From NCBI GenBank assembly GCA_021828225.1, contig JAKASH010000110.1:1-8082 (forward strand): DNA of 8,082 nucleotides, written 5' to 3'. This document shows, piece by piece, positions 6,572 to 8,082 of this stretch. This stretch comes from Acidobacteriota bacterium (GTDB taxonomy: Bacteria > Acidobacteriota > Terriglobia > UBA7540). Position 1 is the stretch's first letter. The number at the start of each line of letters is the position of its first letter. A model generated the notes under the pieces. That model saw nothing but the letters and a program-made list of their open reading frames with translations, made no database searches and was not told the DNA's origin. The translations under genes were made by a program, and so were the position numbers.

Positions 6572-7129
6572 ATGAAAAGGCTCTCTCTTTTTGTCCTGGC
6601 ATTGCTTGCTATCTCGGTTAGCAGTGCCATAGCACAGGATGTGCGCTACAACTTCGACAAGACTGTCGACTTCTCGAAGTTTAAAACCTATCGGTGGGTC
6701 GACATTAAGGGCGCCGACCGCACGAATAGCATGGTAGAGGGGCAGATCAAAGCCGCGATTGACGCAGAATTGGCCGGCAAAGGGCTCACCAAAGTCGATT
6801 CCGAAGATGCCGATCTGTACGTTGGTTATCAGACGGCTGTTGGAACAGAGAAACAATTCAACAGTTACTCAACGGGCTGGGGCGCCGGCCCGGGTTGGGG
6901 CGGCGGTTGGCGTGGTGGCATGGGCACCACATCAACTTACGGCTCAACCACCACAATATACGTTGGCCAATTGGGCTTGGACATGTATAAGGCCCAGACG
7001 AAAAGCCTGGTTTGGCGTGGCGTTGTAAGCAAGACCCTTGACCCGAAAGCAAAGCCCGAAAAGCAGCAGAAGAATCTCAAGAAGGCGGTAGCGAAACTTT
7101 TGAAGAACTATCCGCCAAAGCAGAAGTAA
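6572..7129 (+). CDS. Secreted DUF4136 family protein
   Basis: The 185-residue protein has an N-terminal signal peptide: Lys-Arg, then a hydrophobic stretch to about residue 20, with likely cleavage after SAIA (21) before QDVRYNF. The mature part has the DUF4136 pattern: YNFDKTVDFSKFKTYRWVD at 26-44, an amphipathic stretch with IKAAIDAELAGKGL at 59-72, and DADLYVGYQTAV at 79-90. Toward the C-terminus VWRGVVSKTLDP is at 147-158, with a lysine-rich tail. A glycine-rich insert spans about 102-118. No Cys lies at the cleavage site, so it should be periplasmic or secreted rather than a lipoprotein, although many family members are lipoproteins. No biochemical function is established for the family as far as I know. 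It is divergent from xfp and convergent with the DUF2254 gene, so it is probably a single-gene unit. Confidence 0.85.
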   Translation: MKRLSLFVLALLAISVSSAIAQDVRYNFDKTVDFSKFKTYRWVDIKGADRTNSMVEGQIKAAIDAELAGKGLTKVDSEDADLYVGYQTAVGTEKQFNSYSTGWGAGPGWGGGWRGGMGTTSTYGSTTTIYVGQLGLDMYKAQTKSLVWRGVVSKTLDPKAKPEKQQKNLKKAVAKLLKNYPPKQK

Positions 7130-7269
7130 GACCTTGACAGCTTGTTGAGAAATGGCCGAAACGTGCCATTCCGAGTAATGCAAGGAGAGGTGTTTGCTTC
7201 CTGTGATCAACCGCTTACGACATTCTTTGTCGCTAGCTTCACCGAAGAACGACGAGGCACCGGGGTTTT
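7130..7269. other. Convergent spacer between the DUF4136 and DUF2254 genes
   Basis: The 140-bp spacer holds no gene I can support. The only possible terminator I find is a weak stem GAGGC/GCCTC (7254-7258 with 7277-7281), with an inner CGG/CCG pairing and T5 in the loop. It straddles the DUF2254 stop codon and has no tail of T residues in either direction, so I would not call it a real terminator. Confidence 0.4.
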
Positions 7270-8016
7270 TCACCGAGCCTCTGGAGGGTTGGTCAGGGTC
7301 AAGTTTGTATGGGCGATAGGCTCTCTCAATTCGATGATTCCGTCTGTCGTTTCTGCCAATGTAATCAGGCGTGGTTTGTCCAGAGCCTGAATTACGACAG
7401 GCCGCCCGTGATGGACCAGTGTTTGGGTGACTGGTATCTGCTGAAGTTCCTCATCATTGGCTGCCTCGGCCACCAAGGCCGATTGCGGGTACATAGTTTC
7501 AATCACCTGCCGACCCCGGTCGCCGGTGGAATGAAGCACATTGTTGACTTGCAACAAGCTTAGTCGCTGCATGAGTCGCATGAAGACAATGACACTCGCT
7601 ACGAGCAGCACAATTACCATCCATGTAGTTATGAACGGGACATGCGCAGTCCTGGTACGCTGTAACCAAGCCAGTGTGGTGATCGCGTACAGAAATGTGG
7701 CGGTAAAGATACCCAATGCGTGCTGAAGGACAGGATCCTGAGAAATCCACAGGACCAGACGTGGGGAGTACGCGGAAGCGCTGAACTGGGTCATCACAAA
7801 CGCAAGGGAGAACACGATCCCGGTAAGTGCAATCATCCCTGAAGCCACCGATGAAAGTATTGCCCTCGCGGAGTCTACATTGACAGTGGATGCCAGTCCT
7901 CCCAAATAGGCAGTCTCCAACCTTGGCAGGGTTATTCCCAGCGCTAGAGCGCCCGCGGCATAAATCAGCGGGATACTCCAGAATGGCACAGCCCGTAATC
8001 GGGTTCGGCGAAGCAT
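7270..8016 (-). CDS. DUF2254-type integral membrane protein, C-terminally short
   Basis: The 248-residue protein has four likely membrane segments at about 12-29, 51-74, 99-117 and 129-147. The block MIALTGIVFSLAFVMTQFSA at 61-80 followed by SAYSPRL at 81-87 is the hallmark of DUF2254 proteins. A soluble part follows; the stretch VIQALDKPRLITLAETTDGI (208-227) resembles the start of the family's cytosolic domain. Family members as I know them run to about 400-450 residues, so roughly the last 150-200 are missing. Reading the other two minus frames below 7270 gives no continuation, and only 140 bp remain before the DUF4136 gene, so this is a truncation or a short form rather than a simple frameshift. 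The start is supported by GGGAGGGG (8021-8028) just before the ATG. The family has no established function. The gene may be functional in short form or a remnant. Confidence 0.75.
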   Translation of the reverse strand: MLRRTRLRAVPFWSIPLIYAAGALALGITLPRLETAYLGGLASTVNVDSARAILSSVASGMIALTGIVFSLAFVMTQFSASAYSPRLVLWISQDPVLQHALGIFTATFLYAITTLAWLQRTRTAHVPFITTWMVIVLLVASVIVFMRLMQRLSLLQVNNVLHSTGDRGRQVIETMYPQSALVAEAANDEELQQIPVTQTLVHHGRPVVIQALDKPRLITLAETTDGIIELREPIAHTNLTLTNPPEAR

Positions 8017-8044
8017 ATCACCCCTCCCTTATCTTGCACCGCGC

Positions 8045-8062
8045 CTCTCAATTGGCTGAGAG
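8045..8062. repeat. Small inverted repeat upstream of the DUF2254 gene
   Basis: CTCTCA (8045-8050) and TGAGAG (8057-8062) form a 6-bp inverted repeat around 6 nt, about 29 bp before the DUF2254 ATG. It could be an operator half-site pair or a leader hairpin. It is short enough to be chance. Confidence 0.25.
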
Positions 8063-8082
8063 ATGGCAACCAACCTTTGATC

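Noticed and set aside
6944..7273. 109-codon minus-strand frame following the DUF2254 stop, tested as a frameshifted continuation
   Set aside because: Its translation shows no resemblance to the missing C-terminal part of the family, and most of it is antisense to the DUF4136 gene.

Overview
The window is about 8.1 kb of moderately GC-rich bacterial DNA with standard gene organisation. It carries a leftward (minus-strand) central-carbon cluster, xfp - glgP - malQ, and two genes of unknown function to its right: a secreted DUF4136 protein (+) and a short DUF2254-type membrane protein (-). The gene mix, the purine-rich Shine-Dalgarno sequences and the DUF4136 protein fit a soil or environmental Gram-negative such as an Acidobacteriota member. 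That placement is an inference from gene content, not a phylogenetic result.

Layout from left to right: 1-625 (-) is the N-terminal 208 residues of 4-alpha-glucanotransferase MalQ, cut by the window edge. 663-3173 (-) is complete glycogen phosphorylase GlgP. 3174-3398 is a spacer with a strong GC-rich hairpin just after xfp. 3399-5816 (-) is complete phosphoketolase Xfp. 5817-6571 is 755 bp without a convincing gene but with several structured or operator-like signals. 6572-7129 (+) is a DUF4136 protein with a signal peptide. 7130-7269 is a convergent spacer. 7270-8016 (-) is the DUF2254-type protein, which lacks the C-terminal part usual for its family.

The three metabolic genes make biochemical sense together. 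MalQ rearranges short maltodextrins, and GlgP releases glucose-1-phosphate from glycogen and dextrins. After conversion to fructose-6-phosphate, Xfp cleaves it to acetyl-phosphate and erythrose-4-phosphate. The cluster therefore looks like a route from stored glycogen to acetyl-phosphate. No enzyme here converts glucose-1-phosphate to fructose-6-phosphate (phosphoglucomutase, isomerase), and no acetate kinase is present.

The most interesting non-coding region is the one upstream of xfp. On the minus strand it holds a plausible promoter next to an 18-bp palindrome. Next comes a run of six GGA motifs, then an intrinsic-terminator-like hairpin with a U6 tract about 135 nt downstream of the inferred start. 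Several more stem-loops follow before the xfp ribosome binding site. This could be a small RNA gene or a regulated (attenuated) leader for xfp. All of it is read from sequence alone and is unproven.
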